A stretch of DNA of 64,000 nucleotides from Microbacterium sp. 8M. Its GTDB lineage: Bacteria; Actinomycetota; Actinomycetes; Actinomycetales; Microbacteriaceae. A program made the translations under genes and the position numbers. Below, one piece after another: positions 16,613 to 28,550 of this stretch. The notes below the pieces were generated by a model, which was given only the letters and a program-made list of their open reading frames with translations, had not been told where the DNA came from and made no database searches. How positions within the stretch are numbered: position 1 is the first letter of the stretch; each line of letters begins with the position of its first letter. The stretch spans positions 2,527,092-2,591,091 of the forward strand of contig NZ_LR733284.1 of NCBI RefSeq assembly GCF_902506375.1, written 5' to 3'.

Positions 16613-16873
16613 TCAGGCGACGAGCGCCGCGTTGCCCGCCACGATGGTCAGGGAGTCGCCCTCCATCGAGACGAAGCCGTCGCGCGCGCTGGCCAGCACC
16701 TTGGTGCCGTCCAGCTGCGTGATGCGGACCTGCCCCTCGGCGAGGATGGCCAGCACGGGCTCGTGCCCGGCCATGAAGCCCAGCTCGCCCTCGACGGTCT
16801 TCGCGACGACGAGGCTGGCCTCGCCGGTCCAGACCTCCGCGTCGGCGGAGACGAGGCTGACGTGCAGCGCCAT
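16613..16873 (-). CDS. atpC: ATP synthase epsilon subunit
   Basis: F1 central-stalk subunit epsilon; it couples rotation and can inhibit ATP hydrolysis. The 86-residue chain (MALHVSLVSADAEVWTGEASLV...) contains the N-terminal beta-sandwich, including GELGFMAGHEPVLAILAEGQVRI. It lacks the C-terminal helical hairpin found in E. coli (138 residues), so it is the short actinobacterial form. The start is the ATG at 16873, two bases after the atpD stop codon. It is the last gene of the operon. Confidence 0.93.
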   Translation of the reverse strand: MALHVSLVSADAEVWTGEASLVVAKTVEGELGFMAGHEPVLAILAEGQVRITQLDGTKVLASARDGFVSMEGDSLTIVAGNAALVA

Positions 16874-16875
16874 GA

Positions 16876-19235
<2,360 letters not shown>

Positions 19236-19255
19236 ATCGGAAGACTCCCCCGCGC

Positions 19256-20896
19256 TTACGCGCGGCGACCCTTGACGATCTTCTCCTGGTTCACGTCCTC
19301 GGCGTCCGCAGCACTGTGCTCCTCGTGACCGGGAGCGCCGATGCCGTGGCCCTTGCCGCCCTGGAACTCGAGGATGAAGGCGTCGGTCGCCTTCTCCAGC
19401 TCGGCGACGGTGTCGTCGTCGAGGACGTTCGTGTCGCGGAGCTTGGTGAGGACGTCGGTGTTGCGACGCAGGTGGTCGAGCAGCTCGCGCTCGAAGCGCA
19501 GCACGTCCTCGACCTCGATCGAGTCGAGCTTGCCGTTGGTGCCGGCCCAGATCGAGACGACCTGGTCCTCCACCGGGTACGGCGAGTACTGCGGCTGCTT
19601 GAGCAGCTCGGTCAGGCGCGCACCACGGGCGAGCTGACGACGCGAGGCCTGGTCGAGGTCGGAGGCGAACATCGCGAACGCCTCGAGCGACCGGTACTGC
19701 GCGAGCTCCAGCTTCAGCGTTCCGGAGACCTTCTTGATCGACTTGACCTGGGCGTCACCACCGACGCGGGACACCGAGATGCCCACGTCGACAGCCGGAC
19801 GCTGGTTCGCGTTGAACAGGTCGGACTGCAGGAAGATCTGACCGTCGGTGATCGAGATCACGTTGGTCGGGATGTACGCCGAGACGTCGTTCGCCTTGGT
19901 CTCGATGATGGGCAGACCCGTCATCGAACCGGCGCCGAGCTCGTCGGACAGCTTCGCGCAGCGCTCCAGCAGGCGGGAGTGCAGGTAGAAGACGTCGCCG
20001 GGGTACGCCTCGCGGCCCGGCGGGCGGCGCAGCAGCAGCGACACGGCGCGGTAGGCCTCGGCCTGCTTCGACAGGTCGTCGAAGATGATCAGGACGTGCT
20101 TGCCGCCGTACATCCAGTGCTGGCCGATGGCCGAGCCGGTGTAGGGGGCGAGGTACTTGAAGCCGGCCGGGTCGGACGCGGGGGCCGCGACGATCGTGGT
20201 GTACTCGAGAGCGCCGGCCTCTTCCAGCGCGCCCTTGACGGAGGCGATGGTCGAGCCCTTCTGGCCGATCGCGACGTAGATGCAGCGGACCTGCTTGTTG
20301 ACGTCGCCGGACTCCCAGTTGGCCTTCTGGTTGATGATGGTGTCGATCGCGATCGCGGTCTTGCCGGTCTGGCGGTCGCCGATGATGAGCTGGCGCTGGC
20401 CGCGGCCGACGGGGATCATCGCGTCGATCGCCTTGATGCCGGTCTGCATCGGCTCGTGCACGCTCTTACGCTGCATGACGCCGGGCGCCTGCAGCTCGAG
20501 CTCGCGGACACCCTCCGTGGCGATGGCGCCGAGGCCGTCGATCGGGTTGCCGAGCGGGTCCACCACGCGGCCGAGGTAGCCGTCGCCGACGGGCACCGAG
20601 AGCACCTCGCCGGTGCGGGTGACCTCCTGGCCGGCCTCGATGCCGGCGAAGTCGCCGAGGACGACCACACCGATCTCGTGCTCGTCCAGGTTCAGTGCGA
20701 GACCCTTGGTGCCGTCGGCGAAGGTCACGAGCTCGTTCGCCATGACGCCGGGCAGTCCCTCGACGTGCGCGATGCCGTCCGCGGCGTCGATGACGGTGCC
20801 GACCTCGGTCGCCGTGCCGGACGTCGGCTCGTACGCGGCGACGAAGTCCTTCAGCGCGTCACGGATGACGTCGGGGCTGATCGAAAGTTCTGCCAT
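19256..20896 (-). CDS. atpA: ATP synthase alpha subunit
   Basis: Non-catalytic nucleotide-binding subunit of F1. It has the P-loop GDRQTGKT (173-180), [11 protein letters not shown], the Walker B strand [16 protein letters not shown] and the arginine finger in [10 protein letters not shown]. The 546 residues are longer than the E. coli protein (513) because of a C-terminal charged/His-rich tail ([17 protein letters not shown]...), seen in actinobacteria and known in mycobacteria to restrain ATP hydrolysis; whether this shorter tail does the same is inference. Confidence 0.98.
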   Translation of the reverse strand: MAELSISPDVIRDALKDFVAAYEPTSGTATEVGTVIDAADGIAHVEGLPGVMANELVTFADGTKGLALNLDEHEIGVVVLGDFAGIEAGQEVTRTGEVLSVPVGDGYLGRVVDPLGNPIDGLGAIATEGVRELELQAPGVMQRKSVHEPMQTGIKAIDAMIPVGRGQRQLIIGDRQTGKTAIAIDTIINQKANWESGDVNKQVRCIYVAIGQKGSTIASVKGALEEAGALEYTTIVAAPASDPAGFKYLAPYTGSAIGQHWMYGGKHVLIIFDDLSKQAEAYRAVSLLLRRPPGREAYPGDVFYLHSRLLERCAKLSDELGAGSMTGLPIIETKANDVSAYIPTNVISITDGQIFLQSDLFNANQRPAVDVGISVSRVGGDAQVKSIKKVSGTLKLELAQYRSLEAFAMFASDLDQASRRQLARGARLTELLKQPQYSPYPVEDQVVSIWAGTNGKLDSIEVEDVLRFERELLDHLRRNTDVLTKLRDTNVLDDDTVAELEKATDAFILEFQGGKGHGIGAPGHEEHSAADAEDVNQEKIVKGRRA

Positions 20897-20947
20897 TGTC
20901 TTCCCTTTGTATACAGGTGCGCGGCCTTACCGCGCGAAGTTCGTTTG

Positions 20948-21736
20948 TCAGCCCGCGAGCTTCTGCCGGAGATCGGCGAGGCGGGCGGCGATGCTGCCGT
21001 CGATCACGTCGTCCGCGACCTGCACGCGCAGGCCTCCGACGACGGCGGCGTCGAGCACCTCGTTCAGCGCGACCTGACGGCCGTAGCGGCCGGTCAGCAC
21101 CGTGCGGAGACGGTCGCGCTGCTGCGCGGTGAGCGGCCGGGCGGTGCGCACGGTCGCGACGATGCGGTCGCGCTGCGCGGACACGATGCGCATGGCCCGG
21201 CTCAGCAGCCGGCGCACGCGACGTCCTCGCGGCAGACGCACCAGGGACGTGACGATCAGCGACGTCGCCGGGTGCAGGCTCGACCCGACCAGCTTCTGCA
21301 GGAGCGCGGCCTTGCCCTCGCCGTCGCCCAGGCGGCTGCCCAGGGCCAGCTCGAGGTCGGCGTTGTCGGCGACCAGGCGCGAGACCGAGAACAGCTCGCC
21401 CTCGATGTCGGCGTCCGGCGACGCGATCGCCGCGGCGCGCACGGCGAGCTCCTCCACACCGTCGACCAGGTCGGCGGCGGAGGACCAGCGCTGCGAGGCG
21501 ACCGTGGTGAGCACGGTGCGCGCAGCCTCGGAGGCGCCGGCGAACACCCGCGACACCAGGGCGGCGCGGGCCTCGACGGGGGCTGCGGGATCGGCGAGCG
21601 CGCCGCTCAGCGCGGAGGACTCACCGATCAGGCGCGTGGCGGAGAAGAGCTCCCCGGCGACGTCGAGGGTGATCCCCTGCGCGGCGGTCAGAGCGCTGCT
21701 CGACGCCGTGAGGGCCTGAGCGGTCGCGCTGCCCAT
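20948..21736 (-). CDS. atpH: ATP synthase delta subunit
   Basis: Peripheral-stalk subunit joining the b dimer to the top of F1. At 262 residues it is much longer than the E. coli protein (177), in keeping with the extended actinobacterial delta. The N-terminal helical domain (MGSATAQALTASSSALTAAQGITLDVAGELFSA is the start region) is alanine-rich and duplicated in appearance, and the canonical C-terminal segment DAAVVGGLRVQVADDVIDGSIAARLADLRQKL closes the chain. Its ATG overlaps the end of atpF by one base, implying coupled translation. Confidence 0.93.
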   Translation of the reverse strand: MGSATAQALTASSSALTAAQGITLDVAGELFSATRLIGESSALSGALADPAAPVEARAALVSRVFAGASEAARTVLTTVASQRWSSAADLVDGVEELAVRAAAIASPDADIEGELFSVSRLVADNADLELALGSRLGDGEGKAALLQKLVGSSLHPATSLIVTSLVRLPRGRRVRRLLSRAMRIVSAQRDRIVATVRTARPLTAQQRDRLRTVLTGRYGRQVALNEVLDAAVVGGLRVQVADDVIDGSIAARLADLRQKLAG

Positions 21737-22287
21737 TACTTCGCCGCCTCGGAGGCCTCGAGGTCCGCGAGGAAGCGGTCCACGACGGCCGTCGCGCGTG
21801 CGTCGTCGGAGAGGGTCTCGCCGACCACGCCGCCGGCGAGGTCGAGGGCGAGGCCGCCGACCTCGTTGCGCAGCGAGACGAACGCCGTCTGACGCTCCGC
21901 CTCGATCTGGGCGTGCGCGGCGGCGGTCAGACGCGCGGCCTCGGCGGCAGCGGTCTCCTTCGCCTCGGCGACGATCTTCTTGCCGTCCTCGCGGGCGGTC
22001 TCACGGATCGTGCCGGCCTCGGTGCGGGCCTCGGCGAGCTGACGGGTGTACTCCGCCAGCGCGGCCTCGGCCTGCTTCTGCGCCTCGTCCGCCTTCGCGA
22101 TGTTGCCCTCGATGGCCGCAGAGCGCTCGTCGAGCATCTTCGTGAACCGCGGAAGGGCGTAGAACCACACCACGAGCAGGATCACGAGGAACCACAGCGC
22201 CGACCAGACCAGGTCGTACCACGCGGGCAGGAGCGGGTTGTGCGCCTCACCCTCGGCCGCGAGGTTCGTGACAAGAGCGTTCAGCAT
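21736..22287 (-). CDS. atpF: ATP synthase b subunit
   Basis: Peripheral-stalk subunit of F0, 183 residues. One membrane helix near the N-terminus (LVWSALWFLVILLVVWFYALPRF, ~27-49) is followed by a long alanine/glutamate-rich helix that dimerises as a coiled coil (KADEAQKQAEAALAEYTRQL...). It is a single b gene; no b' or b-delta fusion is present, unlike mycobacteria. It lies 28 bases after atpE. Confidence 0.95.
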   Translation of the reverse strand: MLNALVTNLAAEGEAHNPLLPAWYDLVWSALWFLVILLVVWFYALPRFTKMLDERSAAIEGNIAKADEAQKQAEAALAEYTRQLAEARTEAGTIRETAREDGKKIVAEAKETAAAEAARLTAAAHAQIEAERQTAFVSLRNEVGGLALDLAGGVVGETLSDDARATAVVDRFLADLEASEAAK

Positions 22288-22315
22288 CCTGTCTCCTTCG
22301 GGATTCGGGTGCGGA

Positions 22316-23420
<1,105 letters not shown>

Positions 23421-23508
23421 CTTCGGGGCACCGGGGGCTACCGGGGCGTCGGTCGATGTGCTTCACAGCGCAGCGCTCGCGTGACGAGCGGGCTCGCGAA
23501 CCAGCCTA

Positions 23509-24042
23509 TCAGACATGTGAGTTGCCTGAATCCGCGTCATGACCGCGATCGGAGGGGTTGCGCTCCCCTGCCGCAGGGGCGACATCGTCCGGCGCGACGG
23601 TCGGCAGCGAGGTGTCGCTGACGTGCGGCAGCCGCATCTTCAGGAACACCACGCCGTCGATCGCGAGCGAGACCAGCACCCCCGCCAGCAGCGACCAGAA
23701 GAACACCACCGGCTCCAGCCAGGGCTGTCCCCGCAGCACCAGGATCAGCACCACGAACAGGCCGAGCTTGAGGAACCAGCCGCCCATCACGATCGCGAAG
23801 AACAGCTGGACGTACAGCTCCTGACCGAACCACCGGTTGGCGATGAGGATGCTGCCGGCGGTGATCGCGCCGAACACCACGGCGATGAGCGCTCCGATGA
23901 GCCCGCTCCACACACCGGGCGCGCCCTTCAGCACCCCGCCGATCACGGCGGCGACCGCCGCGAGCACGACGGCGGCCACCCCGGAGGCGATCAGCGCGGT
24001 GCGCAGGATCGGGGTGCTGGTGACGGGGCTCGCGGAGCTCAT
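23509..24042 (-). CDS. AtpI-like membrane protein preceding the atp operon
   Basis: A 177-residue protein with four hydrophobic segments (ALIASGVAAVVLAAVAAVIG; WSGLIGALIAVVFGAITAGSIL; LFFAIVMGGWFLKLGLFVVLILV; PVVFFWSLLAGVLVSLAIDGVVFL) and a polar C-terminal tail. Position directly before atpB and the four-helix layout match actinobacterial AtpI-like proteins, which assist c-ring assembly or magnesium supply in other bacteria; sequence similarity to E. coli AtpI is weak. Its ATG overlaps the wecA stop as ATGA, so the two genes are translationally coupled. Confidence 0.72.
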   Translation of the reverse strand: MSSASPVTSTPILRTALIASGVAAVVLAAVAAVIGGVLKGAPGVWSGLIGALIAVVFGAITAGSILIANRWFGQELYVQLFFAIVMGGWFLKLGLFVVLILVLRGQPWLEPVVFFWSLLAGVLVSLAIDGVVFLKMRLPHVSDTSLPTVAPDDVAPAAGERNPSDRGHDADSGNSHV

Positions 24043-25196
24043 TTCGGTTCCTTCTGGGGGACGTTCTGCGGGACGCGGGGACGCGACGGGATGAGGGTGA
24101 CGACCAGGCACGCCCCGGCGCCGACGACGCCGAAGAGCACGCCCGCGGCGTACTCGCCGTACCAGCCCTCGCGCGAGCCGATGTACATCAGCAGCACGGC
24201 GAGGGAGATGACGGCGGTCCAGGCGTAGAAGATGAGGACGGCGTCGCGGCCGCGGTGGCCGAGGTCGAGCATGCGGTGATGCAGGTGCTTGCGGTCCGGG
24301 GAGAACGGCGACTTGCCGGCGCTCATGCGCCGCAGCACGGCGAGACCGAAGTCCAGCAGCGGCAGCAGCACTACGACGACGGGGAGCAGGATCGGGATGA
24401 ACGCTCCGAGCAGCTGGGAGCGCCCGATCTGCGCGTCGGTGAGTACGGTGGGATTCAGCTGCCCGGTGATCGCGACGGCGCTGGTGGCCATGAGCAGGCC
24501 GATCACGAGAGCCCCGGAGTCCCCCATGAACAGCTTCGCCGGGCTCCAGTTCATCGGCAGGAATCCGATGCAGGCGCCGATGAGCACTGCGGCGATGAAC
24601 GGCGCGAGACTGAAGTAGCTGGACTGCCCGATGTCGCGGGCGATGATGTACGAGTACGCGAAGAACACGCCGTTCGCGATGAGGCACACGCCGGCGACGA
24701 GACCGTCGAGTCCGTCGATGAAGTTCACGGCGTTCATGACGATCACGATCGTGAACATCGTGATGACGATACTCAGCCAGTTGGATCCGATCACGGGCTC
24801 GGCGAGCGGGAGCGACGCGATCTGCAGTCCGCCGACGATCGTCACCAGTCCCGCCGCGATGAACTGGGCGCCGAGCTTGATCATCCAGTCCAGGTCCCAC
24901 AGGTCGTCGACGACGCCGACGACCGCGATGAGGAGCACCGCACCGAGCACCGACCACATCGTCTGCGGCTGCGCCCAGATGATGTGGAAGAACGGGCTCG
25001 CCGCGCTGGCGGCGAACGCCGCGAGGATCCCGAGCAGCATCGCCACTCCCCCGAGGCGCGGCGTCGGGGTGGTGTGCACGTCGCGTTCGCGGATGCCCTG
25101 GTACAGCTTGAACCGGTGGCTCAGCTGCCACACCACCCACGAGCACGCCAGGGTCACGGCCGCCGTGAGGATCACGGTGAACAGGTACTGCTTCAC
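24039..25196 (-). CDS. wecA: Undecaprenyl-phosphate N-acetylglucosaminyl 1-phosphate transferase (MraY/WecA family)
   Basis: A 385-residue polytopic membrane enzyme that starts lipid-linked glycan assembly by moving GlcNAc-1-phosphate (or a related sugar phosphate) from UDP to undecaprenyl phosphate. Diagnostic cytoplasmic motifs are HTTPTPRLGGVAM near the N-terminus, the metal-binding VVDDLWDLDW, NAVNFIDGLDGLVAG and PDRKHLHHRMLDLGH. About eleven membrane helices can be traced. It lies between tsaC and the atpI-like gene, the conserved actinobacterial order (rfe next to the atp operon). The sugar specificity is inferred from family. Confidence 0.93.
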   Translation of the reverse strand: MKQYLFTVILTAAVTLACSWVVWQLSHRFKLYQGIRERDVHTTPTPRLGGVAMLLGILAAFAASAASPFFHIIWAQPQTMWSVLGAVLLIAVVGVVDDLWDLDWMIKLGAQFIAAGLVTIVGGLQIASLPLAEPVIGSNWLSIVITMFTIVIVMNAVNFIDGLDGLVAGVCLIANGVFFAYSYIIARDIGQSSYFSLAPFIAAVLIGACIGFLPMNWSPAKLFMGDSGALVIGLLMATSAVAITGQLNPTVLTDAQIGRSQLLGAFIPILLPVVVVLLPLLDFGLAVLRRMSAGKSPFSPDRKHLHHRMLDLGHRGRDAVLIFYAWTAVISLAVLLMYIGSREGWYGEYAAGVLFGVVGAGACLVVTLIPSRPRVPQNVPQKEPK

Positions 25197-25220
25197 GTCG
25201 TCGCTCTCATCCGAGGACCG

Positions 25221-25895
25221 TCAGGACGGCTCTTCGAGCAGATCCCCGAGCACGCCGGCCAGCGCGTCGCGCGAGATCGCGCCCTCGCGGAGCACCCGCA
25301 CCTTCGCATCGTCGCCACCCGGACGCACGAGCGATGTGGCGTCGACGATCGTGGAGGCGACGCCACCGGTCGCCGGACCCGCATCCAGGTACACCGCGAC
25401 GCTGTCACCGAGCATGCCCTGAGCGCCCTCGGCGTCCACGGCGGCGGGCCGGCCGGTCAGGTTCGCGCTGGAGACGGCGAGCGGACCGGTCTCCTCGAGC
25501 AGTGCGAGCGCGACCTTGTGGTCGGGCATGCGCACCGCGACGGTGCCGTGGGTCTCGCCGAGGTCCCAGACGAGCGACGGCTGCGACGGCAGCACGATCG
25601 TGAGGCCGCCCGGCCAGAACGCGTCGACGAGGCGCTGCACGGGCTCGGGCACCGTCTCGACGAGGGCAGCGAGGGTTGCGGTGCTGCCCACGAGCACGGG
25701 AGGCGGCTGCTGGCGCCCCCTCCCCTTCGCGTCGAGCAGGCGCTGCACGGCTGCGGGGCTGAACGCGTCTGCGCCCACGCCGTAGACGGTGTCGGTGGGG
25801 AGCACGACCAGGTCGCCGCGGCCGATCGCGAGACGGGCCTGGCGCATGCCGGTGAGGATCTGATCCGCGTCGCGGGTATCGATGAGGGAGGACAT
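25221..25895 (-). CDS. tsaC: L-threonylcarbamoyladenylate synthase (TsaC/Sua5)
   Basis: Makes threonylcarbamoyl-AMP from threonine, bicarbonate and ATP for the universal t6A37 tRNA modification. The YrdC-type fold is clear from VLPTDTVYGVGADAF, KGRGRQQPPPVLVG, PGGLTIVLP, VAVRMPDHKVAL, SSANLTGRPA and the STIVDAT segment. At 224 residues it lacks the extra C-terminal Sua5 domain, so it is the short TsaC form. TAGACT stands nine bases before the ATG. The preceding gene is prmC and the following one wecA, a conserved order. Confidence 0.94.
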   Translation of the reverse strand: MSSLIDTRDADQILTGMRQARLAIGRGDLVVLPTDTVYGVGADAFSPAAVQRLLDAKGRGRQQPPPVLVGSTATLAALVETVPEPVQRLVDAFWPGGLTIVLPSQPSLVWDLGETHGTVAVRMPDHKVALALLEETGPLAVSSANLTGRPAAVDAEGAQGMLGDSVAVYLDAGPATGGVASTIVDATSLVRPGGDDAKVRVLREGAISRDALAGVLGDLLEEPS

Positions 25896-25977
25896 GACCG
25901 GCCCAGTCTACGGGGCGAACCCCGGCGCACTGCTGAGCGCGGCCCGCCGGCGCAGCCGCGGCGAGGGTCGGTCCCGC

Positions 25978-26835
25978 CTACGGCCGGATCGCCGTCGTGG
26001 CGCGATCGCGGCGCGTGAGGTCCTGGTGCGTGGCGGTCGCGCGCCAGCCGTCCGCCGCGAGCAGCTCGCGGATCGCGGCACCCTGCACCTCGGCATGCTC
26101 CAGCACCAGCGTGCCGCCAGGGTGCAGCAGCGCCCAGGCGCGCCGGCTGATGGCGCGCACGACGTCGAGTCCGTCCGGGCCGCCGTAGAGCGCCAGGGCG
26201 GGGTCGAACAGGCGCACCTCCGGGTCGCGCGGGATCGCGTCGTCGGGCACGTACGGCGGGTTGGAGATCACCACGTCCACGGTGCCGTCGAGTTCCCCCA
26301 GCGTGTCGCGGAGGTCGCCCAGGACAAGCGCGAGGTTGGGCTGACCGGCGGTGTTGCGCCGCGCCCAGGCGTGCGCCTCCGGCGACAGCTCCACGGCGTG
26401 CACCCGGGCGTGCGGGACCTCGGTCGCCATCGCCAGCGCGATCGCGCCGGATCCGGTGCACAGGTCGACCGCGACCGGCTCGGGCGAGGCCGCGGCCAGC
26501 AGAGCGTCGATCGCGAACTGCGCGACGATCTCGGTCTCCGGGCGCGGCACGAACACACCGGGCCCGACCGCCAGCTCCAGGTGGCGGAACGGAGCGGTGC
26601 CGGTGAGATGCTGCAGCGGCTCGCGCGCCGCGCGCCGCGCGACGAGGGCGTCCAGCGCCTCCGCCTGCGCCTCGTCGAGCGCGTCGCCGCGGATCGTCGC
26701 CGCCTGCACGGCCCCGCGCCCCGCGCCCAGGACGTGCCCGGCGAGCAGTTCGGCGTCCACGGCGGGATCGAGGACGCCGGCCTCGGCGAGGACGTTCGCG
26801 GCGCGGCGGAGGGCTTCGGCGAGGGGCACGGACAT
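25978..26835 (-). CDS. prmC: Release factor glutamine methyltransferase
   Basis: Methylates the GGQ glutamine of release factors RF1 and RF2. It has an N-terminal helical domain (LAEALRRAANVLAEAG...) and a SAM-dependent methyltransferase domain with VDLCTGSGAIALAMA and the catalytic NPPY in VVISNPPYVPDD. The start is the ATG at 26835; it has no ribosome site, and TACGCT stands eight bases upstream. Its natural partner prfA lies 4.6 kb away (31469-32548) because a five-gene insertion separates the two; they are normally adjacent. Confidence 0.93.
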   Translation of the reverse strand: MSVPLAEALRRAANVLAEAGVLDPAVDAELLAGHVLGAGRGAVQAATIRGDALDEAQAEALDALVARRAAREPLQHLTGTAPFRHLELAVGPGVFVPRPETEIVAQFAIDALLAAASPEPVAVDLCTGSGAIALAMATEVPHARVHAVELSPEAHAWARRNTAGQPNLALVLGDLRDTLGELDGTVDVVISNPPYVPDDAIPRDPEVRLFDPALALYGGPDGLDVVRAISRRAWALLHPGGTLVLEHAEVQGAAIRELLAADGWRATATHQDLTRRDRATTAIRP

Positions 26836-26889
26836 AGACGTCCAGCGTAATGCGGGCGTCACATTCACCGTGCGCATCGGTGGCGGTCC

Positions 26890-26895
26890 TAGGCT
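26890..26895 (+). promoter_or_regulatory. -10 box upstream of cysK
   Basis: TAGGCT, about 100 bases before the cysK ATG; the -35 region is weak (no clear TTGNNN at 16-18 bases). It would give a leader of roughly 90 bases that includes the tandem repeat at 26911-26952. Confidence 0.35.
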
Positions 26896-26912
26896 GTGCA
26901 CGATCGTGTCCT

Positions 26913-26952
26913 CGTCCGCCGACGGGACGTGGCCTCGTCCGCCGACAGGACG
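26913..26952. repeat. Tandem 23-base repeat with inverted halves in the cysK leader
   Basis: CGTCC-GCCGACG-GGACG (26913-26929) and CGTCC-GCCGACA-GGACG (26936-26952) are two copies of one element with a 23-base period, differing at one position. Each copy is itself a 5-bp inverted repeat with a seven-base spacer. It can be a pair of protein-binding sites or two small RNA hairpins. Confidence 0.5.
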
Positions 26953-26994
26953 GGAGCCGTCGCCCGAAGCAGTGCGTCCATCGAAAGGTCAGTC

Positions 26995-27933
26995 ATGGCA
27001 GGCATCCACCCCGACATCACCACGGCATTCGGGAACACCCCGCTGGTCCGTCTCAACCACGTCACCGAGGGCGCGGGTGCGACGGTGCTGGCCAAGCTCG
27101 AGTACTTCAACCCTGGCTCCAGCGTCAAGGACCGCCTGGGCATCGCGATCATCAACGCTGCGGAGAAGGACGGTTCGCTCGCCCCGGGCGGCACGATCGT
27201 CGAGGCCACCAGCGGCAACACCGGGATCGCGCTCTCGCTGGTCGGCGCCGCCCGCGGCTACAAGGTGATCCTGACCATGCCCGCCTCGATGTCGAAGGAG
27301 CGCCGGGTCCTGCTCAAGGCGTTCGGCGCGCAGCTCGTGCTGACCGACCCGACGCTGGGCATGAAGGGAGCCGTCGCCGAGGCCGAGCGCATCGCCGCGG
27401 AGACGCCCGGCGCGATCCTCGCGCACCAGTTCGAGAACGAGGCCAACGCGGAGATCCACCGTGTCACCACCGCCGAGGAGATCTGGCGCGACACGGACGG
27501 CGCCGTGGACATCTTCGTCGCCGGCGTCGGCACGGGCGGCACCATCACCGGCGTGGGCCAGGTGCTCAAGCAGCGCAAGCCCGACGTGAAGGTCATCGCG
27601 GTCGAGCCGACCGCTTCCCCGCTGCTGTCGACAGGAACGCCGGGCCCGGCGAAGATCCAGGGCATCGGCCCGAACTTCGTCCCGCCGATCCTCGACACCG
27701 AGGTCTACGACGAGGTCGTCACCGTCGAGTTCGAGGACGCCCTGGCGACGTCCCGCGCCCTCGCGGCCCAGGAGGGCCTGCTCGTCGGCATCTCCAGCGG
27801 CGCGGCCGCATGGGCGGCGCTGCAGGTGGCGAAGCGCCCCGAGAACGAGGGCAAGACCATCGTCGTCGTCATCCCCGACACGGGCGAGCGCTACCTGTCC
27901 ACGGCGCTGTTCGAGGATCTGCGCGAGGACTGA
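26995..27933 (+). CDS. cysK: Cysteine synthase (O-acetylserine sulfhydrylase)
   Basis: A PLP enzyme making cysteine from O-acetylserine and sulfide. The PLP-binding lysine is Lys45 in [16 protein letters not shown], the GTGGT phosphate-cup loop and the C-terminal [18 protein letters not shown] are all present. The length of 312 residues is standard. The start is the ATG at 26995 with GAAAGG upstream; an in-frame GTG at 26896 would add a non-conserved extension. The stop codon overlaps the cysE start as TGATG, so both steps of cysteine synthesis are made together. Confidence 0.97.
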   Translation: MAGIHPDITTAFGNTPLVRLNHVTEGAGATVLAKLEYFNPGSSVKDRLGIAIINAAEKDGSLAPGGTIVEATSGNTGIALSLVGAARGYKVILTMPASMSKERRVLLKAFGAQLVLTDPTLGMKGAVAEAERIAAETPGAILAHQFENEANAEIHRVTTAEEIWRDTDGAVDIFVAGVGTGGTITGVGQVLKQRKPDVKVIAVEPTASPLLSTGTPGPAKIQGIGPNFVPPILDTEVYDEVVTVEFEDALATSRALAAQEGLLVGISSGAAAWAALQVAKRPENEGKTIVVVIPDTGERYLSTALFEDLRED

Positions 27934-28517
27934 TGCCGATCCCCGACATGTCGTGGATCGGGCGGATGCGCGAGGACGTCGCGTCCGCCCGGCTCCGCGA
28001 CCCCGCCGCCCGCGGCGGACTCGAGATCGCGCTGCTCTACCCCGGTCTGCACGCCATCTGGGCGCACCGGGTGAACCACGCACTGTGGACACGCGGCCTG
28101 CGCTTCCCCGCGCGGATGGGTTCGCAGATCGCACGGTGGTTGACGGGCATCGAGATCCACCCCGGTGCGCAGATCGGGCGCCGCTTCTTCATCGACCACG
28201 GCATGGGCGTCGTGATCGGCGAGACGGCGGAGATCGGCGACGACGTGATGCTGTACCACGGGGTCACGCTCGGCGGCCGCACCCGCGACGCCGGCAAGCG
28301 CCACCCCACGCTCGAGGACGGCGTGGTCGTGGGCGCGGGCGCCAAGATCCTCGGTCCCGTGGTGATCGGCGCGCGGTCCGCGATCGGCGCCAACGCCGTG
28401 GTGACGAAGGACGCCCCGGCAGATTCCGTGCTCACCGGGGTGCCCGCCCGCGCGCGACCCCGCGTCGAGGGTGAGAGCACAGCGCGGATCCTCTCCGTGC
28501 CGGAATACTCCATCTGA
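27933..28517 (+). CDS. cysE: Serine O-acetyltransferase
   Basis: Forms O-acetylserine from serine and acetyl-CoA, the substrate of the preceding cysK product. The 194-residue protein has a short N-terminal helical domain and a left-handed beta-helix of hexapeptide repeats ([25 protein letters not shown]...), with the catalytic His in FIDHGMG. It is the short form, lacking the longer N-terminal domain of E. coli CysE (273 residues). The C-terminus ends SVPEYSI; the terminal isoleucine matches the cysE rule for binding into the cysK active site to form the cysteine synthase complex. Confidence 0.96.
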   Translation: MPIPDMSWIGRMREDVASARLRDPAARGGLEIALLYPGLHAIWAHRVNHALWTRGLRFPARMGSQIARWLTGIEIHPGAQIGRRFFIDHGMGVVIGETAEIGDDVMLYHGVTLGGRTRDAGKRHPTLEDGVVVGAGAKILGPVVIGARSAIGANAVVTKDAPADSVLTGVPARARPRVEGESTARILSVPEYSI

Positions 28518-28538
28518 GCGGAACGCCCCGGATCCGCG

Positions 28539-28544
28539 TAGGGT
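28539..28544 (+). promoter_or_regulatory. -10 box of dinB (leaderless type)
   Basis: TAGGGT, exactly six bases before the dinB ATG at 28551, in the 33-base gap after cysE. Confidence 0.5.
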
Positions 28545-28550
28545 CGGGGC

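Noticed and set aside
26896..26994. A cysteine-sensing leader peptide before cysK
   Set aside because: The in-frame reading contains no cysteine codons and runs straight into cysK without a stop, so it cannot act as a cysteine attenuation peptide.
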